Positions 1 to 9,333 of a stretch of DNA of 64,000 nucleotides are shown here, in pieces; the stretch's first letter is position 1, and the number at the start of each line of letters is the position of its first letter. The notes beneath the pieces are model-generated. The model saw only the letters and a program-made list of their open reading frames with translations, ran no database searches and had not been told where the DNA came from. A program made the translations under genes and the position numbers. The stretch is taken from positions 434,001 to 498,000 of the forward strand of contig NZ_WTYZ01000001.1 of NCBI RefSeq assembly GCF_009827455.1. The letters are read 5' to 3'. This DNA is from Pontixanthobacter aestiaquae. GTDB lineage: Bacteria; Pseudomonadota; Alphaproteobacteria; Sphingomonadales; Sphingomonadaceae.

Positions 1-309
1 CTCCTCAGTGCAGGAATGATACCAGACGCGGTCCGGCCAAACGACGGCAATCGGTCCCGCTGCGCATATTTGCAAACAATCGGCCTTCGCGCGCTGAATG
101 CCCCCCGATCCATCGGCCTGCTTCGGGCCGACGAGGCCAAGTTGCTTCAACCTCTTCTTCAGATAATTCCACGACCGCTTTCCCTCCTCCGCGCGGCAAC
201 ATTTCTGCTTCTCGGACACCGCGCAAAGGAATATTTCACGATCAAGCGTTTCACCGCCGATCTTGCCGAGCGCGAGCTGCGCTTTGAGGAGGTCGGTATC
301 GCTGCTCAT
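1..309 (-). CDS. (2Fe-2S) ferredoxin domain protein, partial
   Basis: An open frame starts with ATG at 309 and runs off the left edge, giving 103 visible codons. The product has a Cys at about residue 33, a CC pair near residue 41, and a C-terminal segment ADCLQICAAGPI...WYHSC. This spacing matches the thioredoxin-like [2Fe-2S] ferredoxin family (small NuoE-fold proteins) that bind one cluster through four Cys. The start lies 7 bases after the stop of the S9 peptidase, so both are likely in one transcript. The electron partner is unknown. The C-terminus is outside the window. Confidence 0.72.
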   Translation of the reverse strand, partial: MSSDTDLLKAQLALGKIGGETLDREIFLCAVSEKQKCCRAEEGKRSWNYLKKRLKQLGLVGPKQADGSGGIQRAKADCLQICAAGPIAVVWPDRVWYHSCTEE

Positions 310-316
310 GGACGAG

Positions 317-2512
317 TTACTGGGGCGCGATCGGCTCGGCATCGGGCGACGGTTCGACAGAATCATCATTGAGCCAGCGATCCAGCCAATCGAACACGGT
401 ATTGTGCCACTGTAGCGAGTTTTTGCGGCCCAAGACCCAGTGATTCTCATCGGGGAAGACCAACAATTGTGAAGGGATGCCGCGCTCTTGCAAGGCTGTG
501 AAGCTCTGCAAGCCCTGCGAATAGGGTACGCGGTAATCCTTCTCACCCGTAATCACGAGCATCGGCGTTTTCCAATTATCGACATAGTTGACCGGGTTCC
601 ATTTCTCGTATTCCTCAGTTGCTTCGGCGTAGGAACCACCGAAATCCCAGCGTGGGAACCACAATTCCTCGGTCGAATAATAGAAGCTGCGCATGTCGAA
701 CAAACCGTCATGCTGGACCAGGCAATCGAACCGGTCCGGCCATTTGCCGGCGATCCAGTTGAGCATATAGCCGCCATAGGAAGCGCCCATCGCGCAGGCC
801 TTGGTGCCATCGATCTGCGAGTCGCGCTCTAGCGCAGCGGCCAGGCCTTTCTGCAAGTCTTCGAGCGGCTTTCCGCCCCAACCCTTGTTGATCGCATCGG
901 TGAAATCCTGACCGTATCCGGTGCTGCCGTGAAAATCGACCGAGATCACGGCATAGCCCTGGCTTGCGACGACTTTGGGATTCCAACGGCTGGACCAACT
1001 ATCGTTGAATGACCCCTGAGGGCCGCCATGGACATAGAGGATCGCAGGCATCGTGCCCTCGTGATCCTTCAGCTTCGTAATCTGGCCCCACACCGTTTCG
1101 CCATTCGCGCCCGCAAAACTGAAGCGGGTCGTAGTAACTGGCGCGCGGGCGGCCATCAGCGAAGTGCCCACATCAGTAAGTTGCTCGGCCTGCTTCCAGT
1201 CCTCGGACAGATACATTTCAGAGGGCCCGGCAATCGAGTTGCGCGTAAATAGGAGGCGGTTCCCGGCAATTGGAGTGATGCCGCTGATCCGTGCTTCATT
1301 ACCCTTGACCAAATCCAGCCGTTCGACTTCCCCGCTCTGCGGATTGATCTTGAAAGCGGGTGTGTCGAGGACATCCTGCGCGCCGCCGATGATCCACTTG
1401 GAATCGGGTGTCCATGCAATCGCGCCAAATGAGCGGTCAAAATTCTCAGTCAGCGCGCGCGTTTCACCGCTTGCGACATTGCGCAGATGGATGACGAGCC
1501 GGTCTGACTCGTAATTGGGGCGCTCCATTGCCGTGTAGGCAAGCCATTTCCCGTCAGGAGACGGCACCGGCTGATTGTCATACGCGGCGTTGGCCGCGGT
1601 CAGATTGATGGGCGCTGTTCCATTGAGCGCGGACCAGTAAATATCGACATTGGTCGACATTGGTTCTTGCCCGTCCGCCTGTCGCGCGGAGAAGTAGAGG
1701 CCGGAGCTATCGGCGGCCCAGGCAATTTCCTCGCCGCCGCCAAACGGTTTGGTTGGTGTGTCGCCAACGAGCGCGCCTTTTCCGTTGGGCCCATCAGCCG
1801 CAACACCGTCGCCAACTGCTTTCCCGTTTTCCAGATCGAAAGCGAAAAGACGGCTGAATGTGCCGGGGGTCTCCCATGTGTCCCAGTGGCGGTAGAAGCC
1901 ATCTGCACCATCATAGAGGCGGCCTGTTCCGGGGCCGGGAAGATGGGTGGTTCCGTCATTCTCACAGCCGAAGGTCGGGCAATCGCGGCCGACATCGCCG
2001 AACACAGCAATGCGTTTCGCGTCGGGTGAGACGTGGAATCCATGTACATCGGTTGGTAGATCGGTGACCTGCATCGGGCCGGTGACGTTGCCGCTACCTT
2101 CGAGCGCTGCGCGCCAAACTTGAGTAGAGTTTTCTTTGTTTTCTTCGGCGTCAACACCGGGACGGTCTGACAGGAAATAGAGCCAGCTATCAGAGGCGAA
2201 TGCCGGGCTGGAGGCAGAGCCCCCTAGATTCACCTCGACTGGATCGGCGTCGGTGTTGCGCAGGTCCTGAAGGTAAAATGTGGTAGCGCGCTCGAACGTG
2301 TCCTGATCGGTGGTGCGCACATAATACAGCGCGTAATTGCCATCAGGACTGACGGTAGGCGAACCGAGACCTGCCATAGTGACCAGATCCTTCGCGCTCA
2401 TTGGCGGGGCTTCGGTGGATGTGTCGGTGTGATCGTCGGCGAATGCCGGTGCAGCGAAAGCCAGGGTCGCGAGTGCAGCGAATGAGGCGGTGAGCCTGAT
2501 TGTGTTTTTCAT
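317..2512 (-). CDS. S9 family prolyl oligopeptidase-type serine peptidase, exported
   Basis: The 731-residue product starts at MKNTIRL, which opens a clear Sec signal peptide ending in AFA (about residue 25); a longer in-frame extension would bury that signal. Residues 40-450 look like a beta-propeller with WD40-like PD repeats (VSPDGN, SPDGKW, TPDSKW). Residues 480-715 form the alpha/beta-hydrolase peptidase domain with the nucleophile in GASYGG (Ser578), Asp659 in GEKDYRVP and His691 in DENHW. HGGPQG near 496 is the oxyanion region. It probably cleaves short peptides in the periplasm. The popZ-like gene lies upstream on the same strand. Confidence 0.93.
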   Translation of the reverse strand: MKNTIRLTASFAALATLAFAAPAFADDHTDTSTEAPPMSAKDLVTMAGLGSPTVSPDGNYALYYVRTTDQDTFERATTFYLQDLRNTDADPVEVNLGGSASSPAFASDSWLYFLSDRPGVDAEENKENSTQVWRAALEGSGNVTGPMQVTDLPTDVHGFHVSPDAKRIAVFGDVGRDCPTFGCENDGTTHLPGPGTGRLYDGADGFYRHWDTWETPGTFSRLFAFDLENGKAVGDGVAADGPNGKGALVGDTPTKPFGGGEEIAWAADSSGLYFSARQADGQEPMSTNVDIYWSALNGTAPINLTAANAAYDNQPVPSPDGKWLAYTAMERPNYESDRLVIHLRNVASGETRALTENFDRSFGAIAWTPDSKWIIGGAQDVLDTPAFKINPQSGEVERLDLVKGNEARISGITPIAGNRLLFTRNSIAGPSEMYLSEDWKQAEQLTDVGTSLMAARAPVTTTRFSFAGANGETVWGQITKLKDHEGTMPAILYVHGGPQGSFNDSWSSRWNPKVVASQGYAVISVDFHGSTGYGQDFTDAINKGWGGKPLEDLQKGLAAALERDSQIDGTKACAMGASYGGYMLNWIAGKWPDRFDCLVQHDGLFDMRSFYYSTEELWFPRWDFGGSYAEATEEYEKWNPVNYVDNWKTPMLVITGEKDYRVPYSQGLQSFTALQERGIPSQLLVFPDENHWVLGRKNSLQWHNTVFDWLDRWLNDDSVEPSPDAEPIAPQ

Positions 2513-2587
2513 GAAGTGGAGAACTAACCGTTCATCCGCCCTATGCAAGTGCTAAGCGCGCAAGCGCAAAGCAAACTTTCAGGAAAA

Positions 2588-3055
2588 TCAGCCGCGTTTG
2601 CCAGCGATCCGCGAAATCTCTGCCTTGACCATCTTTTCGACCATGCCAGGCAGATTTTTATCGAGCCACTCGGCCAGCATCGGTCGAAGCATTTCGCGTA
2701 CCATTCCTTCGAGCGAAGTCTCGCCCGTACGGACGATCTGGGGCGGTACGCCGGGCTCGGACAGCATGGCCAAGGCCGCGAGATTGTCGCGCATTGTTTC
2801 GCGCGTGCGTTCGGTAATCAGCGAAGCCTCATCGTCGGGTCGATCTGCTTCATCCTGCTCGATCAGCTCTGCCGTTCCGAGATCGAGAATATCCTCTTCA
2901 TCAGGCTCGTTCGCTGCTTCGAGCGCTTCTTCCGACATGCCCTCTTCTTCCCGCTTGCGCCGGTCAATGACTGCACTGGCCCGATTATCGCGTGCGATGA
3001 CTTTCTTGATCGATTCAAGAATCTCTTCAACAGACGCTTCGCCCTCTTGGCGCAT
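2588..3055 (-). CDS. DUF2497 / PopZ-like polar organizing protein
   Basis: The 155-residue protein has the two conserved ends of the alphaproteobacterial PopZ/DUF2497 family: an N-terminal helix with SVEEILESIKKVIA (residues 8-21) and a C-terminal helical region EMLRPMLAEWLDKNLPGMVEKMV (about residues 125-150, key residues L, W, L, P, M). The middle is acidic and probably disordered. In Caulobacter, PopZ forms a polar matrix that holds the centromere complex. A polar role here is inferred from family. It sits 42 bases behind tolC on the same strand, a neighbourhood common in sphingomonads. Confidence 0.82.
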   Translation of the reverse strand: MRQEGEASVEEILESIKKVIARDNRASAVIDRRKREEEGMSEEALEAANEPDEEDILDLGTAELIEQDEADRPDDEASLITERTRETMRDNLAALAMLSEPGVPPQIVRTGETSLEGMVREMLRPMLAEWLDKNLPGMVEKMVKAEISRIAGKRG

Positions 3056-3097
3056 TATACCCTAACCCCCGCCCAAACGGGCCTTGTTTATGCTGGC

Positions 3098-4564
3098 CTA
3101 CTGGCCGCTGCCAGTTGATTCGGCAGGTGCCGATTCAACTGGGGGAATGTCAGCGTCTGGAGCGGGAATGTCAACGGTTCGTGTGGCGGTGGCCGCCGGT
3201 TCTGGATCGCGGTCCCAGTCCCAAACCCTACCTTTCACACGGTCGTAATTGAGTGTCGGGTCATACAGTAAACCTTCGTCACCAAGGCCAAGGTCGCGCG
3301 CTTCTGCACGGCCCATCGCCGCAAGCAAGCTGAAACCGGCGACATAGGCATTGCGGCGTGCGGTCACCAATTGAACGCGGGCAGAGAGCAATTCCTGTTC
3401 CGCGTTGAGAACGTCGAGAATAGTGCGGTTACCGATAGAGTTCTCCGCGCGTGTGCCCTCGAGACTGAGCTCGGCAGCGGAAACTGCGGTTATTGAACTC
3501 TCGATAATTGCGTTGGAGGCTTGCCAGCTCGAATAGGCCGCACGGACCTGAGCGATGGCATTGCGCTCAGCGGCGATCACCTGTTCAAAAGCAGCGGAAG
3601 CGCGCGCACCGGCCTGACGTTGAAGTGCGGCCGTGCGACCACCCTGAAAAATCGGGATCGACACTCGCACCCCGGCATTGGCGGTAAATTCGCTCGCGAT
3701 CCGCACTGCTGGCGAGCCGTAAAAGTCCGAATAGTCGCGATTCGCGAAGAGTGATACTGTCGGCAATCGGCCGGCGCCGGCAACTTCGACATCGTACCCT
3801 GTTGCTTCTGCGTTCTCTTTGGCTGCGATCAGATCGGGATTGTTCTCCAGCGCAGTATAGACGGCGTCCTCGACTGTCTCAGGCAAGCCCGGCAGCGGCG
3901 GCGGCGGTTGCAGATCATCGGGACCGGAACCCACCAGCTGGATGTAGGTCTCGCGCGCATTGATCAGATTGGCCTGAGCGGTGCGCAGATCGCTCTGCGC
4001 TACCGCGAGCCGTGACTGCGATTGCGCAATATCGGTACGAGTAAGGTCGCCAATCTCGAACCGGTCCTCGGTTGCCTGAAGGTTGACCGAGAGCACTTCG
4101 ACTTGATTGGTAGACAGCCCAACAATTGCCTCATTGCGGATCACATCCATATAGGCGGCAACCACTTGGCTGAATATTGACGATTCGGTTGCGCGTAAAT
4201 TGGCTTGGCCAGCAGCGACGCGCTCTTTCGCGGCCTTGATGCCGTTCTTGACTGATCCGCCCGAATAGATCGGCACGCCTAAAGCGAGGTTCACGCCCAG
4301 ATTGCGCTTCGGGGCAAGGAACGCGTTGTTGGATGGGTCTACAAATTCGGTGTGGGTTACAGTGGTGTTGACGCTGGGGAGGCCGCTTGATTTCTGGATA
4401 GGCACATTCTCATCGGTGGCGCGCTGGTCTGCCCGCGCGGCTTGCAAGGTCGGATTGGTTTGGTAAGCCTCGACCAGCGCCTCGCGCAGCGTATCTGCAT
4501 GCGCGGGCACGGCGACTACCGCTGCACCGGCCAAAAGTGCCAATTTACCGATGCGGTGTGACAT
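3098..4564 (-). CDS. tolC: TolC family outer membrane efflux protein
   Basis: The 488-residue protein starts at MSHRIGK, giving a signal peptide with cleavage near AHA|DTLREAL. The mature part starts with the typical TLREALVEAYQTNPTLQAARA and shows the internal duplication of outer-membrane efflux proteins, with long coiled-coil helices and a second half beginning near YTALENNPDLIAAKENAEA. TolC trimers form the outer-membrane channel for type I secretion and RND efflux. No inner-membrane partner is adjacent. The upstream pcm-like gene ends only 4 bases before this start, so the two are co-transcribed. The C-terminal tail is Pro/Ala/Glu rich. Confidence 0.93.
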   Translation of the reverse strand: MSHRIGKLALLAGAAVVAVPAHADTLREALVEAYQTNPTLQAARADQRATDENVPIQKSSGLPSVNTTVTHTEFVDPSNNAFLAPKRNLGVNLALGVPIYSGGSVKNGIKAAKERVAAGQANLRATESSIFSQVVAAYMDVIRNEAIVGLSTNQVEVLSVNLQATEDRFEIGDLTRTDIAQSQSRLAVAQSDLRTAQANLINARETYIQLVGSGPDDLQPPPPLPGLPETVEDAVYTALENNPDLIAAKENAEATGYDVEVAGAGRLPTVSLFANRDYSDFYGSPAVRIASEFTANAGVRVSIPIFQGGRTAALQRQAGARASAAFEQVIAAERNAIAQVRAAYSSWQASNAIIESSITAVSAAELSLEGTRAENSIGNRTILDVLNAEQELLSARVQLVTARRNAYVAGFSLLAAMGRAEARDLGLGDEGLLYDPTLNYDRVKGRVWDWDRDPEPAATATRTVDIPAPDADIPPVESAPAESTGSGQ

Positions 4565-4568
4565 AGTG

Positions 4569-5177
4569 TTAGAAGCTCCAACCCTCGGGTGTATCAAATT
4601 CAGCAAGGCGCGGAATGCCCAGCTCTGCCAAAGGCAACAAAGCGACGTCGCTGGTGGATTTGCGGCCAACCGCGAGCTTGGTGACGCTTTTCGCTGCGAG
4701 TCCGGTAACGATTCGCCCACCATCAGCCATCCGTTTCGCAAGCGTCGCAGGGACTGATTCGACGGCACCGTCGATGACGATCAGTGAGTATGTTTTGCGT
4801 TTGCTTGTCGTAGCGACCGCTTCTTCCGGGGTAATCACATCGATGGCGCTTACGAGCGGCTTGAGGAGCGCGGGCAAATATCCGCTCCCCGCATCGACCA
4901 CCAATACAGTGTCGTCGCTGCGTGGTTGGGCCTCAGCCAGCACCATTCCGTAAAACAGCGGCGCACCGATCCGGCGGCCATTATCGAGCGTAATCGCGCG
5001 GTCGATATAGGCAGTACCGCGCGCGCTTTCTGGCACATGGTCTTCACGGGGCACAGCCAGCATCCGCGCCAGCACAAATTCGTCGTTCACGCCGCTGGTG
5101 CGCAATTGGCTGTCCACCATGGCACGGCGGGCTGCCGCGTAAATATCAGAATCTGGTTTGGTCTTGGTCAGTGTCAT
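4569..5177 (-). CDS. protein-L-isoaspartate O-methyltransferase-like protein
   Basis: The 202-residue product has the N-terminal AARRAMVDSQLRTSGV and a later RIGAPLFYGMVLAEAQ that belong to the Pcm family, followed by a SAM-binding glycine motif VVDAGSGYLPALL (about residues 93-105). The family repairs isoaspartyl residues by methylation. The protein is slightly short and the second half is divergent, so true repair activity is not certain. Such a pcm-like gene directly before tolC is a recurrent alphaproteobacterial arrangement. It diverges from the fumarase gene across a 190-bp gap with AT-rich promoter-like sequence. Confidence 0.8.
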   Translation of the reverse strand: MTLTKTKPDSDIYAAARRAMVDSQLRTSGVNDEFVLARMLAVPREDHVPESARGTAYIDRAITLDNGRRIGAPLFYGMVLAEAQPRSDDTVLVVDAGSGYLPALLKPLVSAIDVITPEEAVATTSKRKTYSLIVIDGAVESVPATLAKRMADGGRIVTGLAAKSVTKLAVGRKSTSDVALLPLAELGIPRLAEFDTPEGWSF

Positions 5178-5369
5178 AATTCTCTACTCTGCGCACTTGG
5201 CTATAACTGTATTACATCAATAACACAGCTCGTCAATCACCCTTCAACCGGCCGGTTCAAAAGGCACAGACCGCCATTAGGGACAAGCGCAGCACGGGCC
5301 AAGTGCTTTGACGCTAGCGGGTGCCCGCGCCTATGGGAGGCGCAATCGACCGGCAGGAGTATGGAATCG

Positions 5370-6890
5370 ATGAGCGACATTGTTGCAATTGCAGAAGAAG
5401 ACCTGATCGAGAGCGTCGCCGACGCCTTGCAATATATCTCTTACTATCACCCGATGGACTATATCCGCGCCTTGGGTGAGGCATATAAAGCCGAGCAGGG
5501 TCCCGCAGCCAAAGACGCGATCGCGCAAATTCTGACCAACAGCCGGATGTGTGCCGAGGGACACCGGCCGATCTGCCAAGACACTGGTATCGTCAATGTG
5601 TTCGTAAAATGGGGGCAGAACTGTCACCTGGATTCTAGCCGTAGCCTGCAGGACGTCGTCGACGAAGGGGTGCGCAAAGCGTATCTGCATTCGGAGAATA
5701 AGCTGCGCGCGTCGATTCTGGCTGATCCCGCGTTCACTCGCCGCAACACCCGAGACAATACGCCGTGTGTGCTGTCGGTAGAGATGGTTCCGGGCAACAC
5801 AGTTGAAATTGATGTGGCGGCCAAGGGCGGTGGCAGCGAGAATAAGTCCAAGTTCAAAATGATGAACCCGAGCGACAATATCGTTGATTGGGTGATTGAA
5901 CAGATTCCGTCGATGGGCGCGGGTTGGTGTCCGCCTGGCATGCTCGGCATCGGTATTGGCGGGACGGCGGAGCATTGTATGAAGCTCGCCAAACAAAGCC
6001 TGATGGATCCGATTGATATGGGCCAACTTAAAGCGCGCGGTGCGAAAACCGATATCGAGCAGCTGCGGATCGACATCTTTGATGCGGTGAATGCGCAGGG
6101 TGTCGGTGCGCAGGGGCTGGGCGGTTTGTCGACGGTGCTCGATGTGAAGATTTACGATGCGCCGTGCCATGCTGCGGGCAAGCCCGTTGCAATGATTCCT
6201 AATTGTGCGGCAACCCGCCACGCGCATTTCACTCTGGACGGAACCGGCCCGACTTATCTCGAGCAGCCCAATCTTGATGATTGGCCCGATGTGAACTGGC
6301 AGCCCGACAGCGAAGCGAAGCGCGTCAATCTCGATGCGCTCACACAAGACGAGGTTGAGAGCTGGGAGCATGGTGACCGGCTGCTGCTCTCCGGCAAAAT
6401 GCTCACGGGGCGCGACGCCGCGCATAAGCGCATTCAGGATATGATCGCCAAGGGTGACGAGCTCCCCGTCAACTTCAAGGGCCGCGCGATTTATTACGTC
6501 GGCCCTGTCGATCCGGTCATGGGCGAAGCAGTGGGCCCGGCTGGCCCGACAACCGCCACGCGAATGGATAAGTTTACCGAGATGATGCTCGATCTGGGCC
6601 TGCTGGCGATGATCGGCAAAGCAGAACGTGGTGCAGACGCTGTCGATGTGATCAGCCGTTTCAAAGTCGCCTATCTGATGGCGACGGGCGGGGCAGCCTA
6701 TCTCGTTTCGCGCGCTATCAAGGAGGCCAAAGTCGTCGGTTTCGAGGATCTGGGCATGGAAGCGATTTACGAGTTCACCGTCGAGAATATGCCGGTGACT
6801 GTTGCAGTTGATAGCGCAGGCAACAATGTGCACACGCTCGCGCCGGCCCGCTGGAGAGAGAAAATTGCTAAGGAAGGGTTGCTCGCCTGA
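5370..6890 (+). CDS. class I fumarate hydratase (iron-sulfur)
   Basis: Converts fumarate to malate in the TCA cycle. The 506-residue length and sequence fit single-chain class I fumarases (FumA/FumB type). Cluster cysteines can be placed at C69 (RPICQDTG), C187 (GWCPPGM) and C279 (PNCAATRH); the spacings are close to those of E. coli FumA. The C-terminal half has GRAIYYVGPVDP and GPTTATRMD of the beta domain. An ATG at 5361 is only one base behind the AGGAG at 5355-5359, whereas ATG 5370 has a 10-base spacing, so 5370 is chosen. A longer in-frame extension upstream is not coding. Confidence 0.95.
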   Translation: MSDIVAIAEEDLIESVADALQYISYYHPMDYIRALGEAYKAEQGPAAKDAIAQILTNSRMCAEGHRPICQDTGIVNVFVKWGQNCHLDSSRSLQDVVDEGVRKAYLHSENKLRASILADPAFTRRNTRDNTPCVLSVEMVPGNTVEIDVAAKGGGSENKSKFKMMNPSDNIVDWVIEQIPSMGAGWCPPGMLGIGIGGTAEHCMKLAKQSLMDPIDMGQLKARGAKTDIEQLRIDIFDAVNAQGVGAQGLGGLSTVLDVKIYDAPCHAAGKPVAMIPNCAATRHAHFTLDGTGPTYLEQPNLDDWPDVNWQPDSEAKRVNLDALTQDEVESWEHGDRLLLSGKMLTGRDAAHKRIQDMIAKGDELPVNFKGRAIYYVGPVDPVMGEAVGPAGPTTATRMDKFTEMMLDLGLLAMIGKAERGADAVDVISRFKVAYLMATGGAAYLVSRAIKEAKVVGFEDLGMEAIYEFTVENMPVTVAVDSAGNNVHTLAPARWREKIAKEGLLA

Positions 6891-6993
6891 TCACTCATCT
6901 AGCCGCCAGAACGCCCATACACCTCGACGAAGGACAGAGTCATTTCGACGACTGTGCTGGTCAGTTCACCGCCTGGCACGCTAGGGCCGCATA

Positions 6994-8226
6994 GTGATTA
7001 TAGATAGTGAGATTACTAACAGCGGCCCGGCGCGGGTCTCTTTCAAGACTGTCATCATTTCGATGGTGGCACTGTGGCTGTGCTATTTTCTGCTGACAAC
7101 GCTGCGCGGTTCGATTGTCGGTCTGGAACTGCAGTATGAGCTGCTCTGGCGGCGCGGCGTCGTTACGCTTGCGGGTCTCGCGACCACGCTGGTGCTGTGG
7201 TCACTGCTTCGTCTGTTCGATACACGTGCTTTGTGGATGAAAGTGCTCGCAGCGCTGCTTCTTGCGCTGCCCGCTGCGATTCTGGTCGCGCAAGTAAATC
7301 AGGTCGTGTTTGCGCCGGTGCAGGGCAAAGTCGCCGAGAAGATGGCGAGCGAACGCGGTGTGCCAATCCGGCGCGATGCCGCCGGTAATATCTTCATCGA
7401 GCTTCCCCCAGAGCAAAATACTTCTGCCGACCCGATGGACGAAGATCTGCCTACGCGTGAAGTACTGATCTACAAATCCGCCCCCGACGGTCTCGATAGC
7501 TGGCGGATGATTGTCGACATTGCGATTGGTCGTTACTTCCTGCTGCTTGCATGGGCTTCGCTCTATTTTGCCTTGCTTGCTGTGGCGCAGGTCAAACTGG
7601 CCGAGCGCCGCGAAAGCCTGTTCCGACGGCAGGCTAAGGAGGCTGAGCTTCGCTCGCTTCGATATCAGGTGAACCCGCATTTCTTGTTTAATTCGCTTAA
7701 TTCGCTAAGCGCGCTGGTGATGACCGGCAAGGCTGACCGGGCAGAGGAAATGATCCAGACCTTGTCGAGCTTTTACCGACACAGTCTGGCCGATGACACC
7801 ACCTCGGACGTCGATCTGGCTGACGAGTTTGCCTTGCAGCAGCACTATCTTGAGATTGAAGCGATTCGCTTCCCCGACCGGCTGGTTTCTGAAGTTGATC
7901 TGCCGGAAAGTCTCAAGGATGCACGCATTCCCGGCATGATTTTGCAGCCGCTGATCGAAAACTCAGTCAAATATGCAGTTGCGCCGATGAAACGCCCGGT
8001 AACTATCCGGGTTGCGGCAGCTGAGGATTATGGAAGGCTCGTCATAACTGTCAGCGATGATGGCCCAGGGTCGAAAGATATCGCCGAACCGGGCTTCGGC
8101 ATTGGCCTTGCGAATGTGCGCGACCGGCTGAAGGCTCGTTTCGGCAAGGACGCGACGATTGCCGCTGGCCCGACCGACACCGGTTACGCGACCGAAATTC
8201 GCATTCCGCTGAGAAAGCATGACTGA
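6994..8226 (+). CDS. LytS-type sensor histidine kinase, membrane-bound
   Basis: The 410-residue protein begins with GTG. Residues 20-105 contain three hydrophobic segments and residues 180-200 a fourth, with a periplasmic-type loop in between. A His_kinase domain follows with the phospho-acceptor His229 in YQVNPHFLFNSLNSLSAL, then a HATPase domain with PLIENSVKYA (N box), SDDGPG and GFGIGLANVRDRL. The signal is unknown. The stop lies 5 bases before the start of the LytTR-type regulator, so they form a two-component pair. A paralogous pair lies at 42.3-44.4 kb. Confidence 0.92.
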   Translation: MIIDSEITNSGPARVSFKTVIISMVALWLCYFLLTTLRGSIVGLELQYELLWRRGVVTLAGLATTLVLWSLLRLFDTRALWMKVLAALLLALPAAILVAQVNQVVFAPVQGKVAEKMASERGVPIRRDAAGNIFIELPPEQNTSADPMDEDLPTREVLIYKSAPDGLDSWRMIVDIAIGRYFLLLAWASLYFALLAVAQVKLAERRESLFRRQAKEAELRSLRYQVNPHFLFNSLNSLSALVMTGKADRAEEMIQTLSSFYRHSLADDTTSDVDLADEFALQQHYLEIEAIRFPDRLVSEVDLPESLKDARIPGMILQPLIENSVKYAVAPMKRPVTIRVAAAEDYGRLVITVSDDGPGSKDIAEPGFGIGLANVRDRLKARFGKDATIAAGPTDTGYATEIRIPLRKHD

Positions 8227-8231
8227 TACTT

Positions 8232-8987
8232 ATGGCTGAAACCGAAAAAGATGGTGCGCTGCGCACTTTGATTGTCGATGACGAGCCGCTCGCCGTGGAG
8301 CGGATGCAGGTCATCTGCGCCAAGTTGAAAGATTTGGCGGTTGTCGGCACGGCCAGCGATGGTTCGGCGGCTTTGCGATTGATCGACGCGCTGAAGCCCG
8401 ATCTGGTGCTGCTGGATATGACCATGCCAGAGGTTGATGGCTTGTCGGTAGCGCGGGCTCTAACCGACGCCGATCATCGTCCGGCGATTATTTTTGTGAC
8501 CGCGCATGACAATTTTGCAGTCGAGGCATTCGATCTCGATGCGGTCGATTATGTTTTGAAGCCAGTCGCAACCGACCGTTTGGAGCGCGCCATCGAACGC
8601 GCGATGGCGCGGCGCGGGGCGAGCGAAGCCAAGGCCAGCGAATGGCTTGCTGAACTATGGGTCCCGCACCGCAGCGAGCTCCTCCGAATTGAAGTCTCGC
8701 AAGTTAGCCGGATCGATGCGGAGCGCGACTATGTGCGCCTGTATGTTGGTATGCCGGGCGAAGCCGAACGGACCTATCTGCTATTGCAAACAATCGCTGG
8801 CTTGGAAAAGCGTCTGAATCCGGAGGAATTCATCCGCATTCACCGCTCCACCATCCTGCGCCGCGAAAACATCCGCGGCCTAAGGCATGATGGGTTGGGC
8901 GTATGGTCGGTCGAGCTCGAAGACGGCGACGCGTTGCGGATTGGCCGCACGTATCTGCCCAAAGTGAAAGCTATGGCGGGAAGATGA
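8232..8987 (+). CDS. LytTR family response regulator
   Basis: The 251-residue product has a receiver domain (residues 12-125) with acidic DDE at 16-18, phospho-acceptor Asp62 in LVLLDMTMPEVDG, Thr in FVTAHD and Lys in DYVLKPV. Residues 150-250 form a LytTR DNA-binding domain (RIDAERDYVRLYV, FIRIHRSTILRRENIRGL, RTYLPKVKAM). LytTR domains bind direct repeats upstream of target promoters. The target genes cannot be named. It is translated right after its cognate kinase. No clear terminator follows; instead a 346-bp gap with a dispersed repeat begins. Confidence 0.93.
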   Translation: MAETEKDGALRTLIVDDEPLAVERMQVICAKLKDLAVVGTASDGSAALRLIDALKPDLVLLDMTMPEVDGLSVARALTDADHRPAIIFVTAHDNFAVEAFDLDAVDYVLKPVATDRLERAIERAMARRGASEAKASEWLAELWVPHRSELLRIEVSQVSRIDAERDYVRLYVGMPGEAERTYLLLQTIAGLEKRLNPEEFIRIHRSTILRRENIRGLRHDGLGVWSVELEDGDALRIGRTYLPKVKAMAGR

Positions 8988-9039
8988 TTCTTTGTTTTGG
9001 CCTCAAGCGCCGGTGGTCGCGTCTGCTCCCTTAGGCTTG

Positions 9040-9213
9040 GGCGCTAACCGCGCGTCGGGCGGTCGCCCTCTGGCTGCCGCGACCAAGGTTCAGTCTCAAT
9101 ATTGGTGGCTTGGAATGGCTCGGGACTTTGGTCCCGCGAGGCCGACTGGCCGCCCGAGCTTATGCGAGGACAGCCAAGGGACGCGGATGCGTCCGGCCCG
9201 GCGACTGAGCGCC
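9040..9213. repeat. Dispersed intergenic repeat, copy A
   Basis: Part of the 346-bp gene-free gap 8988-9333. The stretch shares a 23-base identical core (9071-9093, beginning TGGCTGCCGCGACC) and a similar 3' half with 15874-16013. It is bounded by a short inverted pair GGCGCT (9040-9045) and AGCGCC (9208-9213). An internal hairpin GGGAC-TTTG-GTCCC lies at 9122-9135. An open frame through it gives a Trp-rich peptide, but the same frame is broken by stops in copy B, so coding is unlikely. Function unknown; either a small non-autonomous mobile element or a structured RNA. Confidence 0.72.
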
Positions 9214-9232
9214 AAAAACAGCAATCAAAAGT

Positions 9233-9299
9233 AGCCCGAACCGGGGGACTGGACCGGTTCGGGCTAGGGGTCTCTGCGTAATTAAGGGGTACGCAGAGA
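9233..9299 (-). terminator. Tandem hairpins behind urcA
   Basis: Two perfect hairpins: a 10-bp stem TCTCTGCGTA/TACGCAGAGA (9271-9299) and a 12-bp stem AGCCCGAACCGG/CCGGTTCGGGCT (9233-9265). Read on the minus strand behind urcA, the second is followed by ACTTTTG. This fits an intrinsic terminator for urcA, with a weak T tract. Confidence 0.6.
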
Positions 9300-9333
9300 G
9301 TGGTTATGTGAGTGTGCTGGTGCTGGGGATTGA

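Noticed and set aside
5331..6833. A 500-codon open frame on the minus strand opposite the fumarase gene
   Set aside because: The plus-strand frame has a full class I fumarase with cluster cysteines; the minus frame gives a His/Arg/Ile-rich shadow with no family features.
9000..9234. A small plus-strand protein (about 80 residues, Trp-rich) in the gap behind the LytTR gene
   Set aside because: It lies in repeat copy A. The same frame in copy B has stop codons after 11 and 20 residues, so it is a by-product of the repeat.
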